Shown piece by piece: positions 45,963 to 54,975 of a stretch of DNA of 64,000 bases (positions are counted from its first letter, which is position 1; each line of letters starts with the position of its first letter). This DNA comes from Leucothrix arctica. GTDB lineage: Bacteria; Pseudomonadota; Gammaproteobacteria; Thiotrichales; Thiotrichaceae. The notes below the pieces were generated by a model. It was not told the DNA's origin. It saw only the letters and a list, made by a program, of their open reading frames with translations, and made no database searches. Position numbers and translations under genes: made by a program. The stretch lies in assembly GCF_003172895.1 (NCBI RefSeq), contig NZ_QGKL01000026.1:37842-101841 (forward strand). The letters run 5' to 3'.

Positions 45963-46637
45963 ATGCATATATTGCTGGTAGAAGATGATCAAAAACTTGC
46001 TGACTACATCAAGCAAGGACTATTAAGTGCTGGGCATACTGTTGATCACATCAGTGACGGCAGTATTGCCTTGGCCGCCAGCGTCACTGAGTCTTATGAC
46101 GTAGGCGTCATTGATCGAATGATTCCGGGAGTCGATGGGCTCTCCTTAGTCAAAGCAATGAGATCAGCGAATCTTGCATTACCGGTATTATTTCTCACCT
46201 CCCTTGGCGGGGTCGATGACCGTGTTGACGGTTTAGAAGCAGGCGGAGATGATTACCTCACCAAGCCTTTTGCCTTTCCAGAGCTACTCGCACGCGTTGC
46301 GGCCTTAGGTCGTCGCCCTCCCATACAAGGTGAAGAGCTGACATTAAGCTATGCCGATATCGTGATGAATGTTGCTGAGCGTAAAGTGTTGCGTGCTGGC
46401 ACAGTGCTGGACCTATTACCCAAAGAATACAAAATTTTAGAAATATTCATTCGTAATCCTGGTCGAGTGATTACTAAAAACATGCTGCTGGAAAAAGTAT
46501 GGGACATTCACTTTGACCCTAAAACTAGCGTTGTTGAAACCCACATTAGTCGTCTGCGAGACAAACTAGATAAGCCATTTGATAGTCAACTTTTGAAGAC
46601 GGTCAGAGGGGCGGGTTACAAGCTGGAAGTAAGTTAG
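45963..46637 (+). CDS. OmpR-family response regulator
   Basis: A 224-aa regulator. The receiver domain starts MHILLVEDDQKLADY, with Asp51 in GVIDRMIPG as phosphorylation site, the Thr in LFLTSL and Lys in DDYLTKPF. The winged-helix output has LLPKEYKILEIFIRNPGRVITK and SVVETHISRLRDKL. Stop and start of regulator and kinase are adjacent. The frame is open from 45873, but the ATG at 45963 is at the family start. It may bind the dyads at 45149 and 45641. Confidence 0.94.
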   Translation: MHILLVEDDQKLADYIKQGLLSAGHTVDHISDGSIALAASVTESYDVGVIDRMIPGVDGLSLVKAMRSANLALPVLFLTSLGGVDDRVDGLEAGGDDYLTKPFAFPELLARVAALGRRPPIQGEELTLSYADIVMNVAERKVLRAGTVLDLLPKEYKILEIFIRNPGRVITKNMLLEKVWDIHFDPKTSVVETHISRLRDKLDKPFDSQLLKTVRGAGYKLEVS

Positions 46638-48050
46638 ATGTTGCTTTCAGTGTTCAAAAAGTTCGGTTCGGTGTCTACTCGAACCCTATTGCGTTATAGA
46701 ACCAATCTGCAACGATCGAGTGCCATCCAGCAGGGTGTGCTCAATATCAGTATTTTTCTAATCAGCCTGTTGCTACTGTCTATTGTTACCTATCTATCGG
46801 TGCAAGGTGCGCTGGTTGAGCGAATGGATGACGGCCTTAAGCAAAAAATGGGTCTTTTGGTTCAGCAGCAATCCAATAGTGACTCCGATGAACAATACTC
46901 ATCAGAGCCAAGAACACTGAACCAAGTAAACTTCGGCAATGAGTTTTTCCTCGTCTTTCCTAAGCGTGATTTAGAATCAAAGAAAAATAGGATCTTTCGA
47001 AAGGAAGGATTTAGTAACAAAGAATTAGATCATGACGATGATCACTACCGCTTATTGGTGAAGCACGAAGATGGTTTGGTGTTTGTTGTTGCAGAGAGCA
47101 ATGACAACGACCAAGAAATTATGGATATCGTTGTATCCTCCTTTTTGTTTAACGGCCTAATCTCGCTATTTTTCACCACGCTACTCGTTATCTATCTAGC
47201 GAATCGTTCGTATCACCAAATCCGTACTATTGAGCATGTGTTAAAGCATGCCGCTCAGGGTGATCTGAAACAGCGGATTGGCCCCACTGATAAAAATAAC
47301 GACTTGGCGCATGTCAGCGCACAAATAGATACGATGTTGGCTCGCCTTGAAACTTCCATGTCAGCAATGACGGACATTTCAGCCAATATTGCTCACGAGT
47401 TGAAAACCCCCATTTCCCGCTTGCGGCATGACCTTATCACCGCGCTAGACCAGACGGAGCAAGGCAAGGATGCAATGGTGGCCTTGAATGATGCGTATGA
47501 AGAGTCAGGTCAAATCACTGAAACGTTTAATGCACTGTTGCGAATCGCGCAGATTGAGGGTGGGGCGCGTCGAGCACATTTCACGACACTAAATATGAAT
47601 GACTTAATCAATACCGTCATGGATATTTATGCGGAAGTTGCGCAGGACTCGGGTATGTCGTTGCGCTTCGAAGTGAACGCCCAAGCTGAGAGCCAACCTC
47701 CGTTAATGATCAACGGCGATAAAGAGTTGTTGATTCAAATGATGGCGAACCTGATTGAGAACTCGATTCGGTATTGTGCAGAGGGAACGGCCATTGTTAT
47801 TCACTGCGTGAGTGATGGTGAGCAGGTGAGATTGCAGGTATCTGACAATGGTTCAGGCATACCAGAAGCTGATCGTGAGCATGTTTTTGAGCGTTTGTAT
47901 CAGGGTGATCGAAGCCGAACAGATAAGCGTGGAACTGGCTTAGGGCTGTCTTTGGTTAAGGCGATTATTGAGCTGCATAATGCTGACATTACGTTATTGG
48001 ATAATGAACCGGGGTTGTTGGTTTGTATGGGGTTTCCAACGGTCAGCTAG
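46638..48050 (+). CDS. Sensor histidine kinase
   Basis: A 470-aa inner-membrane kinase. Two membrane helices (about residues 35-57 and 170-192) enclose a periplasmic sensor of about 110 residues. A HAMP linker follows, then the H box NIAHELKTPISRLRHDL with the phosphorylated His, and the ATP domain with NLIENSIRYC, VSDNGSGIPEADREHVFERLYQGDRSR and GTGLGLSLVKAII. Partner of the regulator just upstream. The signal is unknown. Confidence 0.93.
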   Translation: MLLSVFKKFGSVSTRTLLRYRTNLQRSSAIQQGVLNISIFLISLLLLSIVTYLSVQGALVERMDDGLKQKMGLLVQQQSNSDSDEQYSSEPRTLNQVNFGNEFFLVFPKRDLESKKNRIFRKEGFSNKELDHDDDHYRLLVKHEDGLVFVVAESNDNDQEIMDIVVSSFLFNGLISLFFTTLLVIYLANRSYHQIRTIEHVLKHAAQGDLKQRIGPTDKNNDLAHVSAQIDTMLARLETSMSAMTDISANIAHELKTPISRLRHDLITALDQTEQGKDAMVALNDAYEESGQITETFNALLRIAQIEGGARRAHFTTLNMNDLINTVMDIYAEVAQDSGMSLRFEVNAQAESQPPLMINGDKELLIQMMANLIENSIRYCAEGTAIVIHCVSDGEQVRLQVSDNGSGIPEADREHVFERLYQGDRSRTDKRGTGLGLSLVKAIIELHNADITLLDNEPGLLVCMGFPTVS

Positions 48051-48119
48051 TTTGTCTACATAAATTCAGTTCAGTTATACTCCGTACCTAATAACTATAA
48101 TAAAAACAGGTACCTTGGC

Positions 48120-50003
48120 ATGGGTTCTCAAACTAAAACAAAGCGTTCGTGGTTTCTCATTTTCTTTGGGGCTTGCTTTGCCGCCCCAGCGCTTTATGTG
48201 CTAATTGCCATGCTAGCAACACCGTTTTACAACGCTGCTCGTATGCAGTTTTGGGAACCTGTTGAAGCCAAGTTACTTTCCTCAGAAGTGAAGTACTACC
48301 AAGGTGATTCAACGACTTATAAAGTCATCGCAGACTACACCTACCCAGTAAATGGGCGCGTGTACGAAGGCGACCGAGTTTCCTTATACTCGGGTAGCGA
48401 TAACGTGGGTAGCTATCATCAAGACATGGGTAGAAAGCTGCGTAACTCAGATAACTTAGTCACGGTTTATTACAACCCCGACAACCCTCAGGAGTCCATT
48501 ATTGACCGTTCAATACGTTGGGGTATGGTCGGCTTTATGTCTATATTTGGCGTTTTGTTTGGCATGGTCGGTGTGGGGGCTATGTGGTTTGGCTGGCGTG
48601 GCGATAAGCGTATTGTCACCGCTGAAAGTCACGAAAAACCGTGGACTAGCAAGCCTGAATGGGCCGCTAACAAGATCTATTCAAACGCAAAGCTTGAGAT
48701 GTACGGTTTGCTGTTTTTTAGCGTGTTTTGGAATCTAATCACATGGCCAGCGGTCATTTTGGGCGCAGAGAAAATCTACGAAGAGTTGCCATTAATCGTC
48801 TGCTTATTATTCGCGCTGTTTCCTATTATCGGTGTGTACCTTATTTATATCACCGCTAAGGCAGTCACACAGAGCAAACGTTTTGGAAAAACACCGCTCA
48901 CACTGACGCCGTTTCCTGGCTCTATTGGCGGACAGATCGGTGGGAAAATTGTTTTAAATAACAACGCCTCTGAGTTGGCGTTTTATTCAGTGAAAGTGAT
49001 TTGCGTACGTAAGCATTACTCAGGCTCTGGAAAAAACAGAAGCCTCAGAGAGAGCATGGTATGGGAAGCGGATACCTTTGCTAATAACTGTGTGCTTGGT
49101 GCTGGCGCAGGTATCGAGTTTAGTGTTGATGTCCCCGAGGGATTACCTGAAACAGAGCTGGATAAAAACGATAGTTGGCATCAGTGGCGCGTAGAGGTTG
49201 AGTCTGAAGAGATCAAGTTCAAGCGATCATTTGACATACCTGTGTATGAAACTAAGCAACAGTCGACTATTAGCTACAAAGTGCCACAGGCTTTAATGGA
49301 TAATAAACAGGAAACCGACCTTGAAAACTCTTTGCCGTTACAAGAGCAGGGTGGTGAGGTGAGTATTCATTATCCGATGTTTTATAAGCCGATGAATAAA
49401 ATGATCATGATCTTTGTGGCGTTGTTTATGCAGGCATTGTTGGGTGTGTTTAAAGATGAAATGCCTTCGTTTCTTTACTGGGTTATTTTCTCTATCGCCA
49501 CGCTAATGTTGGTATTTACTGTTAAAGCATTGTTATCTTCGCTGACAGTAGTATTCAAAAATAGAACGTTGAATGTCAAAACAGGCTTGTTGTGTATCAC
49601 TACTAAAAACGAGGAAGTACCGTTCTCAGAGATTGAAGGCATTGAGCAGAAAGAAGTGATGCGCTCGCAGAGTGGCAATAAGCATACGGTTCATTTCTCT
49701 ATACTGGCGTTGTTGCATTCGGGCGAAAAACTGCCTTTAGCGAAGCAGGTCGATGGTCAGGCTGCGGCAAATACTGTTGAGGCGTATTTGCGTGAAAAGC
49801 TAAGTCTGCCAAACGTAAAACATCACTCAGCAATAGAGGATAGTGTTCACTCTGACGCGACTACAAGTCAGACGACAATATTCACTAATGCCTCAACACC
49901 TGACTCGCCATTGCGAAACCCCATAGAAACCCTTTCCTGCTCTGCGGCCGACATCCAGTTAAACAAACCATCTCGGGTGTTGATTGGATGGTTCTTAATG
50001 TAG
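48120..50003 (+). CDS. DUF3592 membrane protein with an odd 3' end
   Basis: A 627-aa protein with about six hydrophobic segments. The DUF3592 domain (about residues 40-130) has WEPVEAKLLSSEVKYYQGDS, YTYPVNGRVYEGDRV and VYYNPDNPQESIID. The last 45 or so codons run antisense through the end of the dioxygenase gene (136-base overlap) and read like non-coding sequence (SPLRNPIETLSCSAAD). The original stop was probably lost. A truncated second copy lies at 38276. Confidence 0.75.
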   Translation: MGSQTKTKRSWFLIFFGACFAAPALYVLIAMLATPFYNAARMQFWEPVEAKLLSSEVKYYQGDSTTYKVIADYTYPVNGRVYEGDRVSLYSGSDNVGSYHQDMGRKLRNSDNLVTVYYNPDNPQESIIDRSIRWGMVGFMSIFGVLFGMVGVGAMWFGWRGDKRIVTAESHEKPWTSKPEWAANKIYSNAKLEMYGLLFFSVFWNLITWPAVILGAEKIYEELPLIVCLLFALFPIIGVYLIYITAKAVTQSKRFGKTPLTLTPFPGSIGGQIGGKIVLNNNASELAFYSVKVICVRKHYSGSGKNRSLRESMVWEADTFANNCVLGAGAGIEFSVDVPEGLPETELDKNDSWHQWRVEVESEEIKFKRSFDIPVYETKQQSTISYKVPQALMDNKQETDLENSLPLQEQGGEVSIHYPMFYKPMNKMIMIFVALFMQALLGVFKDEMPSFLYWVIFSIATLMLVFTVKALLSSLTVVFKNRTLNVKTGLLCITTKNEEVPFSEIEGIEQKEVMRSQSGNKHTVHFSILALLHSGEKLPLAKQVDGQAAANTVEAYLREKLSLPNVKHHSAIEDSVHSDATTSQTTIFTNASTPDSPLRNPIETLSCSAADIQLNKPSRVLIGWFLM

Positions 50004-50494
50004 AACTGTGTTGTGAGCAATTCTCGGTCTGCACTAAGCACTTTCACATGAATATGTGGCGTACGCCCCGGGTATTCAGTTGGTTTTATGGTGCGGAATT
50101 GATAAGCGCCATTGGCATCCGTAATGTCGTGTCCAAAGCCCTGAAACCCTTGGTCATACGGGGTTGATTGGTTATCACCCGTGTGTAGGTATTTACCATT
50201 CACATCGCTTTGCCAGATTTCAATACGATGTCCAGCAAGTGGTCTGCCTTGCTTATCAGAGAGTACGCCTTTCAGGTAGAAAACCTCACCACCAGCTTCA
50301 CGCACAGCGCCTTCGATTTTTACAAGGTCATTATCCACGTCAGCGAAGCGCATAGAAGGTCGTGGGTAAAATGGCCCGTCTGTTGTTCGTGGTGTTAAGT
50401 CTCTTGCGTGAACGCTCCGAGTAATAAATAAACCACCCATTACTGAGGCCATGCTGGCTATAAAGCCACGACGTGAATGGTTTGAATATTTCAT
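49868..50494 (-). CDS. Tat-exported intradiol dioxygenase-like protein
   Basis: A 208-aa protein of the protocatechuate 3,4-dioxygenase type. The N-terminus SRRGFIASM is a twin-arginine signal, so it should be folded before export. Iron ligands are visible as Tyr in GKYLH, Tyr in TEYPG and two His in RTPHIHVKV, and TDGPFYPRP is the usual opening. Exported members are thought to act on lignin- or aromatic-type compounds. Only one subunit is encoded. Confidence 0.88.
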   Translation of the reverse strand: MKYSNHSRRGFIASMASVMGGLFITRSVHARDLTPRTTDGPFYPRPSMRFADVDNDLVKIEGAVREAGGEVFYLKGVLSDKQGRPLAGHRIEIWQSDVNGKYLHTGDNQSTPYDQGFQGFGHDITDANGAYQFRTIKPTEYPGRTPHIHVKVLSADRELLTTQFYIKNHPINTRDGLFNWMSAAEQERVSMGFRNGESGVEALVNIVV

Positions 50495-50660
50495 AGTTAA
50501 CTCCGAGTGCGTTTGTATCTTACCGTCTAAAGTATCGGAATCAGCGCCTCAGTCATAATAAACATTCATTTATTATGTGAATACGTGAGTGGGGAGAGGA
50601 GGTTTCAGATGAGTTGCTACTAGGTCATTGGTTTATACATTTTAGATGCGTCATAAACAA

Positions 50661-50690
50661 CAATGGCCAATCCAAGAGGATCGGCCATTG
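50661..50690 (-). terminator. Hairpin terminator of the copper-radical oxidase gene
   Basis: CAATGGCC (50661-50668) pairs with GGCCATTG (50683-50690), and ATCC with GGAT inside, with one mismatch and a four-base loop. Read leftward it is followed by TTGTTTAT. It lies 60 bases beyond the stop at 50752. Confidence 0.75.
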
Positions 50691-50751
50691 TCTTAGGTTT
50701 TGCACCTAGTTGATTTAGGCGTTGAGTAAACTTTGAAGTACAAGGGGGCAG

Positions 50752-53064
50752 TTAATTTTCAACAGTAATCACTACTTCTCCCCAGTTGGTTCTTCCTAAT
50801 GAATCACTAAACGTATACCAAAGCTTATCTTCACCCGTAAAATCTTCCTTTGGCGTGTAGTTGAGCTTGTTTTCAGTCAGCACAATATCGCCTGCGTTCA
50901 AAGAATAAGCATTGGGTGTGTTGAGCTGTAGTCCAGAACCTATATCGTTTGCTAACACGTCAATGGTTGTTGTCTGACCGCTTGATGCCGTTACATTATC
51001 TACAATACCGACAGGGTAAGGGGTATCACCTGTTACTGTGATGGTTAACAGTCCCCAACTTGTACGACCTTCAACATCAGTGAAGGTGTACCAAACCTTG
51101 TCTTCACCCGTGAAGCTGCTTGAAGCAGTGTAACTTACGCGGTTACCACTGAGGGCTACTGTCCCGCCATTTAGAGACCAAATATTTGGTGTATTCAATG
51201 CTAAATCATTACCAATATCGTTCGCTAAAACATCAACTGTAATGCTGTTACCAGAGCCTGTACTTGCGTTATCAGCAACACCCAGAGGCACAGGGTTAGT
51301 CGAACTATTGGAGACGTTAAGTGTTACCTTGGCGCTGTTTGTTCGACCATAGGTATCCGTAATCACATACCAGAAATTGTCTTCGCCACTAAAGCTCGCA
51401 GCGGCTGTGTAGATCAATTGATTACCACTTTGAGTAATTGTCCCGCCTTGTGCTGAGTATTGGTTGTAAGCCGTGACGCTAAGGTTGGTACCAATATCGT
51501 TTGCTAATACATTTAAGGTAATAGGTACGCCAGCTTGCGCGCTCTCAGTTTCTGTCAAAGCAACAGGGTAAACAGGTTCGCTATAAGTCGCTGAAGCTGA
51601 CAGGCGAATAATATGGCCTTCAGATGGGACGCCTTTATTATCGATCAAGAACATCATGTAATGCCCCGGTGTCGCGATAGTATTGGACTCCGGTAGATTG
51701 ACTCGAATGCCGCCTGTGGTGTCAGAGAAATCCAGCTCTATAAAGCGCTGTTCCATGTTGAATGAATGCGTCACAGCACTTGTTTTGATTAAGGTCACTC
51801 GACTTATCGTGTCTGTTGCAGGGTGAGCTACAAAAGCTTCTGTGCCATATGGGGCTTCATCAGGCGCGAAATTAATTGTTGGGCGCGCTGCAAGTTCAGA
51901 GCCATCAAATAAATAAGGTGGCGAGAATATCTCAGCATTGGTATTTACTTCTGGGCCTGGAGCGCCGCCGCCAGCAACTAATACGCGGCCATCTTTAAGC
52001 AATAGGGCGGTTGAGTGATACAGTCGTGAGCGCTGTCCTGCCGACATTAAAGACCATTTCTCTGTCGCTGGATCCCAAATCTCAGGACGGTAGGCAACGC
52101 CAACGAGTTGGTTTGCAGTTTGTGAGCCACCTGATAGTAAAACCTTGCCGTTAGGTAGTACGACTGAGTTGGACCAGCGACGACCTACTTGCGAAGGTCG
52201 CTCTGTCTCACGCACAACAGGTGTTGTACCGTTTACATCTATCAATACAGCACCATTTACAATAGCGCCTGTGCCATTACCTGACACTTGAAGGATTTTA
52301 CCCGGCTCGTACATCACTTGGGTCGAGGTGTTACCAAACGAAACGTTGGGCAGATCTCCCGCATCCTGAAGCGAGCCATTACCCGTTGTTGAAAGGTAGT
52401 ACATCGACTTGTTTTGAATGCCAAATACACGTCCATCAGGAATAATCCAGTTACGTGGATACCAATAGCCATAGCTTGCTGTATTTATACCAAGCAAAGA
52501 GCGCCAGCTATTAGAAGAAGGTGAGTATATTTCAGGCGTTGCGACTGTGCGGTTCTGTCCATCACGACCACCGTTAAGGAGTATTTCGCCGTTGGGTAAT
52601 GTGATTGAAGTGGGGTACCAGCGCTCTGCATTCATATCCATTGCACTGCTAAGCGTGTTATTACCTGTATCAAAAATAGGTGCAGAGTTGATACCTGAGT
52701 TGGTCGCACCTTGGGGGCGGGCATCACCACCAGACATCAAAATGTCACCTGACTCTGGCAACATAACGGCAGCAGAGCAGAATGAATCAACGCCAAGTGT
52801 ATTGGTTAATGTGTTATGAGATGCTGCGCCTGTGCCTTGTTGTGGGTTCCAAAGGTCGTAACTAAATTGAGCACCTTGGACACCAGCTTCGTCAGTTCCC
52901 CAAGTAAAAATATTACCTTGTGGAGTCATAACGGCATGAATAGCGATGAGCGGCCAATCGAGTACTGCACTCCATTCACCCTCGGTATCTGGGGCGGCGA
53001 GAAGTGAGTTTGACCATGACATCATGACCACGATTGAAGTTACTGTTATTTTTTTGATTATCAT
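50752..53064 (-). CDS. Secreted galactose-oxidase-like copper-radical oxidase
   Basis: A 770-aa protein with a signal peptide (1-24), a seven-bladed Kelch-type propeller and the galactose oxidase C-terminal domain (DUF1929). The active-site residues align: Cys96 (DSFCSA) and Tyr150 (ERWYPTS) for the thioether radical cofactor, Tyr348/His349 (SRLYHS) and His432 (THSFNMEQR) for copper. Residues 500-770 add three tandem cadherin-like repeats, each with VLANDIG and FxGEDxxWYxxxD. Such enzymes oxidise primary alcohols or aldehydes and release H2O2. Confidence 0.9.
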   Translation of the reverse strand: MIIKKITVTSIVVMMSWSNSLLAAPDTEGEWSAVLDWPLIAIHAVMTPQGNIFTWGTDEAGVQGAQFSYDLWNPQQGTGAASHNTLTNTLGVDSFCSAAVMLPESGDILMSGGDARPQGATNSGINSAPIFDTGNNTLSSAMDMNAERWYPTSITLPNGEILLNGGRDGQNRTVATPEIYSPSSNSWRSLLGINTASYGYWYPRNWIIPDGRVFGIQNKSMYYLSTTGNGSLQDAGDLPNVSFGNTSTQVMYEPGKILQVSGNGTGAIVNGAVLIDVNGTTPVVRETERPSQVGRRWSNSVVLPNGKVLLSGGSQTANQLVGVAYRPEIWDPATEKWSLMSAGQRSRLYHSTALLLKDGRVLVAGGGAPGPEVNTNAEIFSPPYLFDGSELAARPTINFAPDEAPYGTEAFVAHPATDTISRVTLIKTSAVTHSFNMEQRFIELDFSDTTGGIRVNLPESNTIATPGHYMMFLIDNKGVPSEGHIIRLSASATYSEPVYPVALTETESAQAGVPITLNVLANDIGTNLSVTAYNQYSAQGGTITQSGNQLIYTAAASFSGEDNFWYVITDTYGRTNSAKVTLNVSNSSTNPVPLGVADNASTGSGNSITVDVLANDIGNDLALNTPNIWSLNGGTVALSGNRVSYTASSSFTGEDKVWYTFTDVEGRTSWGLLTITVTGDTPYPVGIVDNVTASSGQTTTIDVLANDIGSGLQLNTPNAYSLNAGDIVLTENKLNYTPKEDFTGEDKLWYTFSDSLGRTNWGEVVITVEN

Positions 53065-53120
53065 GCGCTTATCCCTAGCTATTGTTTATAGAGATAGCAT
53101 AAAAATCAATGAGATAAGCT

Positions 53121-53141
53121 ACTAGCTAAGGTTAAGCTAGT
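53121..53141. other. Small hairpin in the gap
   Basis: ACTAGCT (53121-53127) pairs with AGCTAGT (53135-53141) around a seven-base loop. It has no T-run and may be a weak terminator for the PEP-utilising gene. The rest of the 183-base gap shows nothing clear. Confidence 0.35.
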
Positions 53142-53247
53142 GGGCGTGGCTTTCTGATAAAAGGCAAGTCATTACCCATAAAGCCCGTCGGCATAGCAAT
53201 TACCGAACAGTCCAATAAGTTAATGAAGTTGGTGTATTAATAGCAGG

Positions 53248-54975
53248 CTATTGCTCTATTTTTCCAGCATCTAAAGTGATTTGTTGGCCAGTCGATAGCG
53301 TGTGTAGGTCTAACCCAGACATCACGTAATACGGAATCCCGTGCTCTCGCGCAACAATGGCGGAGTGCGATAACCGACTCCCTCTGTTGACGATTATGCC
53401 TTGTAACGACTCAATTTTACTTACCCAGCGATTATCAAAATAGGGCGCTACTAAAATGCAGCTTTCAGCGATGTTGCCAGTAAACTGAGCAGGGTTTGTG
53501 ATGATGAGTAGTTGCCCTTGAACAGGCTTGGTGGTACTTAATGCGTGAGTTTCATTGGTGTCATTATCAGATATAAGTGCATGGTCATAAAACGCACCAA
53601 GGGCTTGGGTATGTTGGCGTTGCTCACCCAGAGCATGCTCTTGCTTTGTAAACTCCGACCAAGTTAAAAAGGTTTGGTAAGGGTGAGTTTTTGAGTCATG
53701 AGCCAAGTCATGTTTAAGCTTATTTAACTCAAATAAAAACAGGTTACGTCCCCAGCTATTTATCGATGCCCATGAACGATCATCGGGTGTTATAGGTTCT
53801 AACAGTGAGGTTGGCCAGCTCAATTCATAGGCATGGATAGCCGCGTGATCTTTAGAGACTTGGTGCCTACCTGCGCCATTACTCAATACATTCGCCGCTA
53901 GCCAATACTTAAATAGAGCTTGTAAGGTGTCATACGAAAAGGTGTTATCCGTTTGGTATTCACTCATTACTTGTAGTGCTTCAGTCAGTAGCTGTGTTTG
54001 TTGTAAGCCTCGCTTAAAACCACCGAATAAGGTCATTCTAAAGAATTGCTGTTCAAGCTTCGCGTCAACTAAAACAGAGCCATCCGGCGCGTAATGCATA
54101 AAGTTAACGGACTCTGCTTTGCAACCAAGTAACTGAAGTGTCGTGGTTGCGTCTGCATAAAGTTGCTCTAATAAGCTAAACGACAGTGGCGATAACCGTC
54201 CCAGACTTTCGGAAAGTGCGGTGAATTCCCATTGTCCATTATCAAGTGCAGAACTATTGCCTGCAGGTTTTGATTGTTGAAGTTTACTGTAGGGCAAAAC
54301 AGGTCCAATCAGATGAGTTTGAGGTCTGACTTGGAGTACTACAATGCATTGCTGTGACTCGTCATAAGCCCATTCGCAGTCGATTGGAAAAGGGAATAGT
54401 TGGCGCAACTGCTGACATAAAGCGCTTAGCAAAGGTTTGAGATGAGAGAGTGTTTCGGGTAACGCTAGCGGATCATTTTGCTTCTCGTCTATACACAAAA
54501 CAGCAGGGTGACTGTCTTCACCTTCAACGACACTTTTTACACCTGACTCTGAGTATTCGACATACGCATAGTCAGGATAGAATCCCCAAGGACTGAACAA
54601 TACACCACCAACCGTGTGTTCGATGTACTCTTGCAAAATCAGTAGAGGTGCGTGTTCTAAGCTCAAAGAGGCTAGTATTTTGCCGTTTTCTACGGCCGCT
54701 AATTGAATAGTGCTATTTACGTCCGATTTACTGACGGCTTCTGAACTCCAGAAGTGTCCTGCCAGTGAAAAATCACTACCATCTTCCGCTAAATTGGCAC
54801 TTCTCACGATAAAGAGCTGACTGCTTGAGTCACTCAAAAATCTTTCAATATCGTTTTCAATCAAGTCAGCGGCGTTTAACAGAATGCTTTTAGGCACATT
54901 TAAACCTGCTTCTTGAGCCTGTTTAAGCGTGCTGTATTTGCTAGGCTTAGCGCCTTGCTGCTCGAAATCTGACAT
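53248..54975 (-). CDS. PEP-utilising / pyruvate phosphate dikinase-like protein
   Basis: A 575-aa cytoplasmic protein. The N-terminal half resembles the ATP-grasp PPDK_N domain (LFIVRSANLAEDGSDFSLAGHFWS, LILQEYIEHTVGGVLFSP, CEWAYDESQQCIVVLQVRPQ). The C-terminus GIIVNRGSRLSHSAIVAREHGIPYYV has the phosphorylatable His. The PEP/pyruvate barrel is absent, as in rifampin phosphotransferase-like proteins, so it may transfer phosphate to another substrate. Its ATG shares a base with the stop of the rhodanese gene. Confidence 0.8.
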   Translation of the reverse strand: MSDFEQQGAKPSKYSTLKQAQEAGLNVPKSILLNAADLIENDIERFLSDSSSQLFIVRSANLAEDGSDFSLAGHFWSSEAVSKSDVNSTIQLAAVENGKILASLSLEHAPLLILQEYIEHTVGGVLFSPWGFYPDYAYVEYSESGVKSVVEGEDSHPAVLCIDEKQNDPLALPETLSHLKPLLSALCQQLRQLFPFPIDCEWAYDESQQCIVVLQVRPQTHLIGPVLPYSKLQQSKPAGNSSALDNGQWEFTALSESLGRLSPLSFSLLEQLYADATTTLQLLGCKAESVNFMHYAPDGSVLVDAKLEQQFFRMTLFGGFKRGLQQTQLLTEALQVMSEYQTDNTFSYDTLQALFKYWLAANVLSNGAGRHQVSKDHAAIHAYELSWPTSLLEPITPDDRSWASINSWGRNLFLFELNKLKHDLAHDSKTHPYQTFLTWSEFTKQEHALGEQRQHTQALGAFYDHALISDNDTNETHALSTTKPVQGQLLIITNPAQFTGNIAESCILVAPYFDNRWVSKIESLQGIIVNRGSRLSHSAIVAREHGIPYYVMSGLDLHTLSTGQQITLDAGKIEQ

